Assembly: GCA_032622095.1 (NCBI GenBank)
Contig: CP136064.1
Span: forward strand, 744,001 to 808,000
Length of the DNA stretch: 64,000 nt
Origin: Siphonodentalium dalli
Lineage: Eukaryota; Mollusca; Scaphopoda; Gadilida; Siphonodentaliidae
Direction: 5' to 3'
The first letter of the stretch is position 1. Every line of letters begins with the position of its first letter. This document shows, one piece after another, positions 12,701-24,923 of this stretch. The notes beneath the pieces were generated by a model, which had not been told where the DNA came from, searched no databases, and saw only the letters and a program-made list of their open reading frames with translations. The position numbers and the translations under genes were made by a program.

Positions 12701-13860
12701 CTATAGACTGGTTCCATGGTGGAGTACTGTTGGATATTTTCAATTTGGCGCATGTTTCTCCCTACCGCGCCATGTAAAATCTGGCCATATCCGAATCGGG
12801 TTGTCATTTACAATGACTACAGAAAATAAATATCTTCATGTTGGAATGCAAATGTATGTTTACAGGAACAGATGTATCTCAACTTAAAGGGACATAAGTA
12901 ACACAGTCACCAACTTAAAGGGGTATCTGCTATAGACTGGTTCCATGGTGGAGTACGGTTGGATATTTTCAATTTGGCGCATGTTTCTCCATACCGCGCC
13001 ATGTCAAATCTGGCCATATCCGAATCGGGTTGTCATCTACAATGACTGCAGAAAATATATATCTTCATGTTGGAATGCAAATGTATGTTTAAAGGAACAG
13101 ATGTATCTCAACTGAAAGGGACATAAGTAACACAGTCACCAACTTAATGGGGTATGTGCTATAGACTGGTTCCATGGTGGAGTACGGTTGGATATTTTCA
13201 ATTTGGCGCATGTTTCTCCATACCGCGCTATGTCAAATCTGGCCCTATCCGAATCGGGTTGTCATTTACAATGACTGCAGAAAATATATATCTTCATGGT
13301 GGAATGCAAATGTATGTTTAAAGGAACAGATGTATCTCAACTTAAAGGGACATAAGTAACACAGTCACCAACTTTAAGGGGTATCTGCTATAGACTGGTT
13401 CCATGGTGGAGTACGGTTGGATATTTTCAATTTGGCGCATGTTTCTCCATACCGCGCCATGTCAAATCTGGCCATATCCGAATCGGGTTGTCATTTACAA
13501 TGACTGCAGAAAATATATATCTTCATGTTGGAATGCAAATGTATGTTTAAAGGAACAGATGTATCTCAACTTAAAGGGACATAAGTAAAACAGTCACCAA
13601 CTTTAAGGGGTATCTGCTATAGACTGGTTCCATGGTGGAGTACGGTTGGATATTTTCAATTTGGCGCATGTTTCTCCATACCGCGCCATGTCAAATCTGG
13701 CCATATCCGAATCGGGTTGTCATTTACAATGACTGCAGAAAATATATATCTTCATGTTGGAATGCAAATGTATGTTTAAAGGAACAGATGTATCTCAACT
13801 TAAAGGGACATAAGTAACACAGTCACCAACTTTAAGGGGTATCTGCTATAGACTGGTTAC
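9743..13860. repeat. Segmental duplication copy 2 (18 monomers, 4118 bp)
   Basis: Repeats 4250-9742 monomer by monomer from GCAATATATG (near 9876) to T-U-M-M at 12945. It lacks six of the 24 monomers: one full W-X-Y-Z-S block, plus one monomer lost where Y and Z are fused at 12487. Private changes include a 1-bp deletion in TTAAAGGACATAAG near 10371, AAATCAGGCC and GGGTTGCCATT. Confidence 0.87.
12487..12715. repeat. Chimeric monomer R (Y 5' part, Z 3' part)
   Basis: The 5' half has the Y mark GGCACATG. The 3' half has the Z marks AATGTCTACAG and CACCGTCACC. The private GTCAGTTAC lies at the changeover. This is best explained by exchange between misaligned neighbours with loss of one monomer length. 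The same chimera recurs at 16340-16568. Confidence 0.85.
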
Positions 13861-14547
13861 ATGGTGGAGTACGGTTGGATATTTTCAATTTTGCGCATGT
13901 TTCTCCATACCGCGCCATGTCAAATCTGGCCATATCCGAATCGGGTTGTCATTTACAATGACTGCATAAAATAAATATCTTCATGTTGGAATGCAAATGT
14001 ATGTTTAAAGGAACAGATGTATCTCAACTTAAAGGGACATAAGTAACACAGTCACCAACTTAAAGAGGTGTCTGATTTAGACTGGTTCCATGGTGGAGTA
14101 CGGTTGGATATTTTCTATTTGGCGCATGTTTCTCCATACCGCGCCATGTCAAATCTGGCCATATCCGAATCGGGTTGTCATTTACAATGACTACAGAAAA
14201 TAAATATCTTCATGTTGGAATGCAAATGTATGTTTAAAGAAACAGATGTATCTCAACTTAAAGGGACATAAGTAACACAGTCACCAACTTTAAGGGGTAT
14301 CTGCTATAGACTGGTTCCATGGTGGAGTACTGTTGGATATTTTCAATTTGGCGCATGTTTCTCCATACCGCGCCATGTCAAATCTGGCCATATCCGAATC
14401 GGGTTGTCATTTACAATGACTACAGAAAATAAATATCTTCATGTTGGAATGCAAATGTATGTTTAAAGGAACACATGTATCTCAACTTAAAGGGACATAA
14501 GTAACACAGTCACCAACTTTAAGGGGTATCTGCTATAGACTGGTTCC

Positions 14548-14736
14548 ATGGTGGAGTACGGTTGGATATTTTCAATTTGGCGCATGTTTTTCCATACCGC
14601 GCCATGTCAAATCTGGCCATATCCGAATCGGGTTGTCATTTACAATGACTACAGAAAATAAATATCTTCATGTTGGAATGCAAATGTATGTTTAAAGGAA
14701 CACAACTTTAAGGGGTATCTGCTATAGACTGGTTCC
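14548..14736. repeat. Monomer N with 40-bp deletion (27A), 1 of 8
   Basis: Length is 189 bp. GGAACAC (14697-14703) joins directly to AACTTTAAGG, removing rel 157-196, including the first copy of the internal CAACTTAAAGGG direct repeat. The monomer also has 43T and 27A and follows an I' monomer with GGAACACATG, which is the likely parent sequence of the junction. The next monomer (14737) is an O type with GATATTTGCAATTT. Confidence 0.95.
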
Positions 14737-16339
14737 ATGGTGGAGTACGGTTGGATATTTGCAATTTGGCGCATGTTTTTCCATACCGCGCCATGTCAAA
14801 TCTGGCCATATCCGAATCGGGTTGTCATTTACAATGACTACAGAAAATAAATATCTTCATGTTGGAAAGCAAATGTATGTTTAAAGGAACAGATGTATCT
14901 CAACTTAAAGGGACATAAGTAACACAGTCACCAACTTAAAGGGGTATCTGCTATAGACTGGTTCCATGGTGGAGTACGGTTGGATATTTTCAATTTGGCG
15001 CATGTTTCTCCATACCGCGCCATGTCAAATCTGGCCATATCCGAATCGGGTTGTTATTTACAATGACTGCAGAAAATATATATCTTCATGGTGGAATGCA
15101 AATGTATGTTTAAAGGAACAGATGTATCTCAACTTAAAGGGACATAAGTAACACAGTCACCAACTTTAAGGGGTATCTGCTATAGACTGGTTCCATGGTG
15201 GAGTACGGTTGGATATTTTCAATTTGGCGCATGTTTCTCCATACCGCGCCATGTCAAATCTGGCCATATCCGAATCGGGTTGTCATTTACAATGACTGCA
15301 GAAAATATATATCTTCATGTTGGAATGCAAATGTATGTTTAAAGGAACAGATGTATCTCAACTTAAAGGGACATAAGTAACACAGTCACCAACTTTAAGG
15401 GGTATCTGCTATAGACTGGTTCCATGGTGGAGTACGGTTGGATATTTTCAATTTGGCGCTTGTTTCTCCATACCGCGCCATGTCAAATCTGGCCATATCC
15501 GAATCGGGTTGTCATTTACAATGACTGCAGAAAATATATATCTTCATGGTGGAATGCAAATGTATGTTTAAAGGAACAGATGTATCTCAACTTAAAGGGA
15601 CATAAGTAACACAGTCACCAACTTTAAGGGGTATCTGCTATAGACTGGTTTCATGGTGGAGTACGGTTGGATATTTTCAATTTGGCGCATGTTTCTCCAT
15701 ACCGCGCCATGTCAAATCTGGCCATATCCGAATCGAGTTGTCATTTACAATGACTGCAGAAAATATATATCTTCATGTTGGAATGCAAATGTATGTTTAA
15801 AGGAACAGATGTATCTCAACTTAAAGGGACATAAGTAACACAGTCACCAACTTTAAGGGGTATCTGCTATAGACTGGTTCCATGGTGGAGTACGGTTGGA
15901 TATTTTCTATTTGGCGCATGTTTCTCCATACCGCGCCATGTCAAATCTGGCCATATCCGAATCGGGTTGTCATTTACAATGACTGCAGAAAATATATATC
16001 TTCATGTTGGAATGCAAATGTATGTTTAAAGGAACAGATGTATCTCAACTTAAAGGGACATAAGTAACACAGTCACCAACTTTAAGGGGTATCTGCTATA
16101 AACTGGTTCCATGGTGGAGTACGGTTGGATATTTTCAATTTGGCGCATGTTTCTCCCTACCGCGCCATGTCAGATCTGGCCATATCCGAATCGGGTTGTC
16201 ATTTACAATGACTGCAGAAAATAAATATCTTCATGTTGGAATGCAAATGTATGTTTAAAGGAACAGATGTATCTCAACTTAAAGGGACATAAGTAACACA
16301 GTCACCAACTTTAAGGGGTATCTGCTATAGACTGGTTCC

Positions 16340-19300
16340 ATGGTGGAGTACGGTTGGATATTTTCTATTTGGCACATGTTTCTCCATACCGCGCCATGTC
16401 AAATCTGGCCATATCCGAATCGGGTTGTCAGTTACAATGTCTACAGAAAATAAATATCTTCATGTTGGAATGCAAATGTATGTTTAAAGGAACAGATGTA
16501 TCTCAACTTAAAGGGACATAAGTAACACCGTCACCAACTTTAAGGGGTATCTGCTATAGACTGGTTCCATGGTGGAGTACTGTTGGATATTTTCAATTTG
16601 GCGCATGTTTCTCCCTACCGCGCCATGTAAAATCTGGCCATATCCGAATCGGGTTGTCATTTACAATGACTACAGAAAATAAATATCTTCATGTTGGAAT
16701 GCAAATGTATGTTTACAGGAACAGATGTATCTCAACTTAAAGGGACATAAGTAACACAGTCACCAACTTAAAGGGGTATCTGCTATAGACTGGTTCCATG
16801 GTGGAGTACGGTTGGATATTTTCAATTTGGCGCATGTTTCTCCATACCGCGCCATGTCAAATCTGGCCATATCCGAATCGGGTTGTCATTTACAATGACT
16901 GCAGAAAATATATATCTTCATGTTGGAATGCAAATGTATGTTTAAAGGAACAGATGTATCTCAACTGAAAGGGACATAAGTAACACAGTCACCAACTTAA
17001 TGGGGTATGTGCTATAGACTGGTTCCATGGTGGAGTACGGTTGGATATTTTCAATTTGGCGCATGTTTCTCCATACCGCGCTATGTCAAATCTGGCCCTA
17101 TCCGAATCGGGTTGTCATTTACAATGACTGCAGAAAATATATATCTTCATGGTGGAATGCAAATGTATGTTTAAAGGAACAGATGTATCTCAACTTAAAG
17201 GGACATAAGTAACACAGTCACCAACTTTAAGGGGTATCTGCTATAGACTGGTTCCATGGTGGAGTACGGTTGGATATTTTCAATTTGGCGCATGTTTCTC
17301 CATACCGCGCCATGTCAAATCTGGCCATATCCGAATCGGGTTGTCATTTACAATGACTGCAGAAAATATATATCTTCATGTTGGAATGCAAATGTATGTT
17401 TAAAGGAACAGATGTATCTCAACTTAAAGGGACATAAGTAAAACAGTCACCAACTTTAAGGGGTATCTGCTATAGACTGGTTCCATGGTGGAGTACGGTT
17501 GGATATTTTCAATTTGGCGCATGTTTCTCCATACCGCGCCATGTCAAATCTGGCCATATCCGAATCGGGTTGTCATTTACAATGACTGCAGAAAATATAT
17601 ATCTTCATGTTGGAATGCAAATGTATGTTTAAAGGAACAGATGTATCTCAACTTAAAGGGACATAAGTAACACAGTCACCAACTTTAAGGGGTATCTGCT
17701 ATAGACTGGTTACATGGTGGAGTACGGTTGGATATTTTCAATTTTGCGCATGTTTCTCCATACCGCGCCATGTCAAATCTGGCCATATCCGAATCGGGTT
17801 GTCATTTACAATGACTGCATAAAATAAATATCTTCATGTTGGAATGCAAATGTATGTTTAAAGGAACAGATGTATCTCAACTTAAAGGGACATAAGTAAC
17901 ACAGTCACCAACTTAAAGAGGTGTCTGATTTAGACTGGTTCCATGGTGGAGTACGGTTGGATATTTTCTATTTGGCGCATGTTTCTCCATACCGCGCCAT
18001 GTCAAATCTGGCCATATCCGAATCGGGTTGTCATTTACAATGACTACAGAAAATAAATATCTTCATGTTGGAATGCAAATGTATGTTTAAAGAAACAGAT
18101 GTATCTCAACTTAAAGGGACATAAGTAACACAGTCACCAACTTTAAGGGGTATCTGCTATAGACTGGTTCCATGGTGGAGTACTGTTGGATATTTTCAAT
18201 TTGGCGCATGTTTCTCCATACCGCGCCATGTCAAATCTGGCCATATCCGAATCGGGTTGTCATTTACAATGACTACAGAAAATAAATATCTTCATGTTGG
18301 AATGCAAATGTATGTTTAAAGGAACACATGTATCTCAACTTAAAGGGACATAAGTAACACAGTCACCAACTTTAAGGGGTATCTGCTATAGACTGGTTCC
18401 ATGGTGGAGTACGGTTGGATATTTTCAATTTGGCGCATGTTTTTCCATACCGCGCCATGTCAAATCTGGCCATATCCGAATCGGGTTGTCATTTACAATG
18501 ACTACAGAAAATAAATATCTTCATGTTGGAATGCAAATGTATGTTTAAAGGAACACAACTTTAAGGGGTATCTGCTATAGACTGGTTCCATGGTGGAGTA
18601 CGGTTGGATATTTGCAATTTGGCGCATGTTTTTCCATACCGCGCCATGTCAAATCTGGCCATATCCGAATCGGGTTGTCATTTACAATGACTACAGAAAA
18701 TAAATATCTTCATGTTGGAAAGCAAATGTATGTTTAAAGGAACAGATGTATCTCAACTTAAAGGGACATAAGTAACACAGTCACCAACTTAAAGGGGTAT
18801 CTGCTATAGACTGGTTCCATGGTGGAGTACGGTTGGATATTTTCAATTTGGCGCATGTTTCTCCATACCGCGCCATGTCAAATCTGGCCATATCCGAATC
18901 GGGTTGTTATTTACAATGACTGCAGAAAATATATATCTTCATGGTGGAATGCAAATGTATGTTTAAAGGAACAGATGTATCTCAACTTAAAGGGACATAA
19001 GTAACACAGTCACCAACTTTAAGGGGTATCTGCTATAGACTGGTTCCATGGTGGAGTACGGTTGGATATTTTCAATTTGGCGCATGTTTCTCCATACCGC
19101 GCCATGTCAAATCTGGCCATATCCGAATCGGGTTGTCATTTACAATGACTGCAGAAAATATATATCTTCATGTTGGAATGCAAATGTATGTTTAAAGGAA
19201 CAGATGTATCTCAACTTAAAGGGACATAAGTAACACAGTCACCAACTTTAAGGGGTATCTGCTATAGACTGGTTCCATGGTGGAGTACGGTTGGATATTT

Positions 19301-20192
19301 TCAATTTGGCGCTTGTTTCTCCATACCGCGCCATGTCAAATCTGGCCATATCCGAATCGGGTTGTCATTTACAATGACTGCAGAAAATATATATCTTCAT
19401 GGTGGAATGCAAATGTATGTTTAAAGGAACAGATGTATCTCAACTTAAAGGGACATAAGTAACACAGTCACCAACTTTAAGGGGTATCTGCTATAGACTG
19501 GTTTCATGGTGGAGTACGGTTGGATATTTTCAATTTGGCGCATGTTTCTCCATACCGCGCCATGTCAAATCTGGCCATATCCGAATCGAGTTGTCATTTA
19601 CAATGACTGCAGAAAATATATATCTTCATGTTGGAATGCAAATGTATGTTTAAAGGAACAGATGTATCTCAACTTAAAGGGACATAAGTAACACAGTCAC
19701 CAACTTTAAGGGGTATCTGCTATAGACTGGTTCCATGGTGGAGTACGGTTGGATATTTTCTATTTGGCGCATGTTTCTCCATACCGCGCCATGTCAAATC
19801 TGGCCATATCCGAATCGGGTTGTCATTTACAATGACTGCAGAAAATATATATCTTCATGTTGGAATGCAAATGTATGTTTAAAGGAACAGATGTATCTCA
19901 ACTTAAAGGGACATAAGTAACACAGTCACCAACTTTAAGGGGTATCTGCTATAAACTGGTTCCATGGTGGAGTACGGTTGGATATTTTCAATTTGGCGCA
20001 TGTTTCTCCCTACCGCGCCATGTCAGATCTGGCCATATCCGAATCGGGTTGTCATTTACAATGACTGCAGAAAATAAATATCTTCATGTTGGAATGCAAA
20101 TGTATGTTTAAAGGAACAGATGTATCTCAACTTAAAGGGACATAAGTAACACAGTCACCAACTTTAAGGGGTATCTGCTATAGACTGGTTAC
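16340..20192. repeat. 3853-bp tandem duplication, right copy (17 monomers)
   Basis: Direct tandem partner of 12487-16339. The junction places R directly after L' (CTATAAACTGG, CAGATC). Past 20192 the array continues with G-H-I-J instead, completing a 10-mer HOR. The recombination breakpoint therefore lies around the L'/G boundary. Confidence 0.93.
18401..18589. repeat. Monomer N with 40-bp deletion (27A), 2 of 8
   Basis: Same junction as at 14548, as expected because it lies in the right copy of the 3853-bp duplication. It is followed by O at 18590. Confidence 0.95.
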
Positions 20193-21108
20193 ATGGTGGA
20201 GTACGGTTGGATATTTTCAATTTTGCGCATGTTTCTCCATACCGCGCCATGTCAAATCTGGCCATATCCTAATCGGGTTGTCATTTACAATGACTGCAGA
20301 AAATAAATATCTTCATGTTAGAATGCAAATGTATGTTTAAAGGAACAGATGTATCTCAACTTAAAGGGACATAAGTAACACAGTCACCAACTTAAAGAGG
20401 TGTCTGATTTAGACTGGTTCCATGGTGGAGTACGGTTGGATATTTTCTATTTGGCGCATGTTTCTCCATACCGCGCCATGTCAAATCTGGCCATATCCGA
20501 ATCAGGTTGTCATTTACAATGACTACAGAAAATAAATATCTTCATGTTGGAATGCAAATGTATGTTTAAAGAAACAGATGTATCTCAACTTAAAGGGACA
20601 TAAGTAACACAGTCACCAACTTTAAGGGGTATCTGCTATAGACTGGTTCCATGGTGGAGTACTGTTGGATATTTTCAATTTGGCGCATGTTTCTCCCTAC
20701 CGCGCCATGTCAAATCTGGCCATATCCGAATCGGGTTGTCATTTACAATGACTACAGAAAATAAATATCTTCATGGTGGAATGCAAATGTATGTTTAAAG
20801 GAACAGATGTATCTCAACTTAAAGGGACATAAGTAACACAGTCACCAACTTTAAGGGGTATCTGCTATAGACTGGTTCCATGGTGGAGTACGGTTGGATA
20901 TTTTCAATTTGGCGCATGTTTTTCCATACCGCGCCATGTCAAATCTGGCCATATCCGAATCGGGTTGTCATTTACAATGACTACAGAAAATAAATATCTT
21001 CATGTTGGAAAGCAAATGTATGTTTAAAGGAACAGATGTATCTCAACTTAAAGGGACATAAGTAACACAGTCACCAACTTAAAGGGGTATCTGCTATAGA
21101 CTGGTTCC
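18819..21108. repeat. 10-mer HOR A2-M-E-F'-K-L'-G-H-I-J (2290 bp)
   Basis: First complete 10-mer of the middle block. The marks occur in order: GTTGTTATT (A2), plain M, GCGCTTG (E), AATCGAGTTG (F'), 27T (K), CAGATC (L'), TCCTAATC with GTTAGAATG (G), AATCAGGTTG with AAAGAAAC (H), GTACTGTTGG (I), GTTTTTCC with GGAAAGC (J). The same order returns at 26716, 34193 and 39649. Confidence 0.94.
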
Positions 21109-23130
21109 ATGGTGGAGTACGGTTGGATATTTTCCAATTTGGCGCATGTTTCTCCATACCGCGCCATGTCAAATCTGGCCATATCCGAATCGGGTTGTTA
21201 TTTACAATGACTGCAGAAAATATATATCTTCATGGTGGAATGCAAATGTATGTTTAAAGGAACAGATGTATCTCAACTTAAAGGGACATAAGTAACACAG
21301 TCACCAACTTTAAGGGGTATCTGCTATAGACTGGTTCCATGGTGGAGTACGGTTGGATATTTTCAATTTGGCGCATGTTTCTCCATACCGCGCCATGTCA
21401 AATCTGGCCATATCCGAATCGGGTTGTCATTTACAATGACTGCAGAAAATATATATCTTCATGTTGGAATGCAAATGTATGTTTAAAGGAACAGATGTAT
21501 CTCAACTTAAAGGGACATAAGTAACACAGTCACCAACTTTAAGGGGTATCTGCTATAGACTGGTTCCATGGTGGAGTACGGTTGGATATTTTCAATTTGG
21601 CGCTTGTTTCTCCATACCGCGCCATGTCAAATCTGGCCATATCCGAATCGGGTTGTCATTTACAATGACTGCAGAAAATATATATCTTCATGGTGGAATG
21701 CAAATGTATGTTTAAAGGAACAGATGTATCTCAACTTAAAGGGACATAAGTAACACAGTCACCAACTTTAAGGGGTATCTGCTATAGACTGGTTTCATGG
21801 TGGAGTACGGTTGGATATTTTCAATTTGGCGCATGTTTCTCCATACCGCGCCATGTCAAATCTGGCCATATCCGAATCGGGTTGTCATTTACAATGACTG
21901 CAGAAAATATATATCTTCATGTTGGAATGCAAATGTATGTTTAAAGGAACAGATGTATCTCAACTTAAAGGGACATAAGTAACACAGTCACCAACTTTAA
22001 GGGGTATCTGCTATAGACTGGTTCCATGGTGGAGTACGGTTGGATATTTTCAATTTGGCGCTTGTTTCTCCATACCGCGCCATGTCAAATCTGGCCATAT
22101 CCGAATCGGGTTGTCATTTACAATGACTGCAGAAAATATATATCTTCATGGTGGAATGCAAATGTATGTTTAAAGGAACAGATGTATCTCAACTTAAAGG
22201 GACATAAGTAACACAGTCACCAACTTTAAGGGGTATCTGCTATAGACTGGTTTCATGGTGGAGTACGGTTGGATATTTTCAATTTGGCGCATGTTTCTCC
22301 ATACCGCGCCATGTCAAATCTGGCCATATCCGAATCGGGTTGTCATTTACAATGACTGCAGAAAATATATATCTTCATGTTGGAATGCAAATGTATGTTT
22401 AAAGGAACAGATGTATCTCAACTTAAAGGGACATAAGTAACACAGTCACCAACTTTAAGGGGTATCTGCTATAGACTGGTTCCATGGTGGAGTACGGTTG
22501 GATATTTTCTATTTGGCGCATGTTTTTCCATACCGCGCCATGTCAAATCTGGCCATATCCGAATCGGGTTGTCATTTACAATGACTACAGAAAATAAATA
22601 TCTTCATGTTGGAATGCAAATGTATGTTTAAAGGAACACAACTTTAAGGGGTATCTGCTATAGACTGGTTCCATGGTGGAGTACGGTTGGATATTTGCAA
22701 TTTGGCGCATGTTTTTCCATACCGCGCCATGTCAAATCTGGCCATATCCGAATCGGGTTGTCATTTACAATGACTACAGAAAATAAATATCTTCATGTTG
22801 GAAAGCAAATATATGTTTAAAGGAACAGATGTATCTCAACTTAAAGGGACATAAGTAACACAGTCACCAACTTAAAGGGGTATCTGCTATAGACTGGTTC
22901 CATGGTGGAGTACGGTTGGATATTTTCAATTTGGCGCATGTTTTTCCATACCGCGCCATGTCAAATCTGGCCATATCCGAATCGGGTTGTCATTTACAAT
23001 GACTACAGAAAATAAATATCTTCATGTTGGAAAGCAAATGTATGTTTAAAGGAACAGATGTATCTCAACTTAAAGGGACATAAGTAACACAGTCACCAAC
23101 TTAAAGGGGTATCTGCTATAGACTGGTTCC
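21109..23130. repeat. 9-monomer HOR variant A2-M-E-F'-E-F'-N-O-J (2022 bp)
   Basis: The first monomer is 230 bp because of a base inserted in TTTTCCAATTT. The E-F' pair is doubled (21568/21797 and 22026/22255). N at 22484 is 189 bp with 27T. O has GCAAATATATG. Most of the unit is repeated immediately from 23131 without the J monomer. Confidence 0.92.
22484..22672. repeat. Monomer N with 40-bp deletion (27T), 3 of 8
   Basis: Same deletion junction as the 27A copies, but the 5' part has TTTCTATTT and the monomer follows F' rather than I'. It looks like a K-type 5' part joined to an N-type 3' part. Confidence 0.92.
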
Positions 23131-24923
23131 ATGGTGGAGTACGGTTGGATATTTTCCAATTTGGCGCATGTTTCTCCATACCGCGCCATGTCAAATCTGG
23201 CCATATCCGAATCGGGTTGTTATTTACAATGACTGCAGAAAATATATATCTTCATGGTGGAATGCAAATGTATGTTTAAAGGAACAGATGTATCTCAACT
23301 TAAAGGGACATAAGTAACACAGTCACCAACTTTAAGGGGTATCTGCTATAGACTGGTTCCATGGTGGAGTACGGTTGGATATTTTCAATTTGGCGCATGT
23401 TTCTCCATACCGCGCCATGTCAAATCTGGCCATATCCGAATCGGGTTGTCATTTACAATGACTGCAGAAAATATATATCTTCATGTTGGAATGCAAATGT
23501 ATGTTTAAAGGAACAGATGTATCTCAACTTAAAGGGACATAAGTAACACAGTCACCAACTTTAAGGGGTATCTGCTATAGACTGGTTCCATGGTGGAGTA
23601 CGGTTGGATATTTTCAATTTGGCGCTTGTTTCTCCATACCGCGCCATGTCAAATCTGGCCATATCCGAATCGGGTTGTCATTTACAATGACTGCAGAAAA
23701 TATATATCTTCATGGTGGAATGCAAATGTATGTTTAAAGGAACAGATGTATCTCAACTTAAAGGGACATAAGTAACACAGTCACCAACTTTAAGGGGTAT
23801 CTGCTATAGACTGGTTTCATGGTGGAGTACGGTTGGATATTTTCAATTTGGCGCATGTTTCTCCATACCGCGCCATGTCAAATCTGGCCATATCCGAATC
23901 GGGTTGTCATTTACAATGACTGCAGAAAATATATATCTTCATGTTGGAATGCAAATGTATGTTTAAAGGAACAGATGTATCTCAACTTAAAGGGACATAA
24001 GTAACACAGTCACCAACTTTAAGGGGTATCTGCTATAGACTGGTTCCATGGTGGAGTACGGTTGGATATTTTCAATTTGGCGCTTGTTTCTCCATACCGC
24101 GCCATGTCAAATCTGGCCATATCCGAATCGGGTTGTCATTTACAATGACTGCAGAAAATATATATCTTCATGGTGGAATGCAAATGTATGTTTAAAGGAA
24201 CAGATGTATCTCAACTTAAAGGGACATAAGTAACACAGTCACCAACTTTAAGGGGTATCTGCTATAGACTGGTTTCATGGTGGAGTACGGTTGGATATTT
24301 TCAATTTGGCGCATGTTTCTCCATACCGCGCCATGTCAAATCTGGCCATATCCGAATCGGGTTGTCATTTACAATGACTGCAGAAAATATATATCTTCAT
24401 GTTGGAATGCAAATGTATGTTTAAAGGAACAGATGTATCTCAACTTAAAGGGACATAAGCAACACAGTCACCAACTTTAAGGGGTATCTGCTATAGACTG
24501 GTTCCATGGTGGAGTACGGTTGGATATTTTCTATTTGGCGCATGTTTTTCCATACCGCGCCATGTCAAATCTGGCCATATCCGAATCGGGTTGTCATTTA
24601 CAATGACTACAGAAAATAAATATCTTCATGTTGGAATGCAAATGTATGTTTAAAGGAACACAACTTTAAGGGGTATCTGCTATAGACTGGTTCCATGGTG
24701 GAGTACGGTTGGATATTTGCAATTTGGCGCATGTTTTTCCATACCGCGCCATGTCAAATCTGGCCATATCCGAATCGGGTTGTCATTTACAATGACTACA
24801 GAAAATAAATATCTTCATGTTGGAAAGCAAATATATGTTTAAAGGAACAGATGTATCTCAACTTAAAGGGACATAAGTAACACAGTCACCAACTTAAAGG
24901 GGTATCTGCTATAGACTGGTTCC
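23131..24923. repeat. 8-monomer HOR variant A2-M-E-F'-E-F'-N-O (1793 bp)
   Basis: Near copy of 21109-22901, sharing the 1-bp insertion in TTTTCCAATTT and the GCAAATATATG in O. The second F' (24277) has AAGCAACAC, which removes the stop of its fortuitous ORF. N at 24506 is 189 bp with 27T. Confidence 0.92.
24506..24694. repeat. Monomer N with 40-bp deletion (27T), 4 of 8
   Basis: Same 27T N monomer as at 22484, following F' and preceding O at 24695. It was copied as part of the surrounding duplication. Confidence 0.92.

Larger units (their letters stand above)
12487..16339. repeat. 3853-bp tandem duplication, left copy (17 monomers)
   Basis: Order is R-S-T-U-M-M-G'-H3-I'-N-O-A2-M-E-F'-K-L', where G' is G-like with 78G and CTGCATAAA. 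The same 17 monomers, including the 189-bp N, the CTGCATAAA mark and AATCGAGTTG, follow immediately from 16340. Few differences are visible, for example GTCATCTAC here against GTCATTTAC in the partner. Confidence 0.93.
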
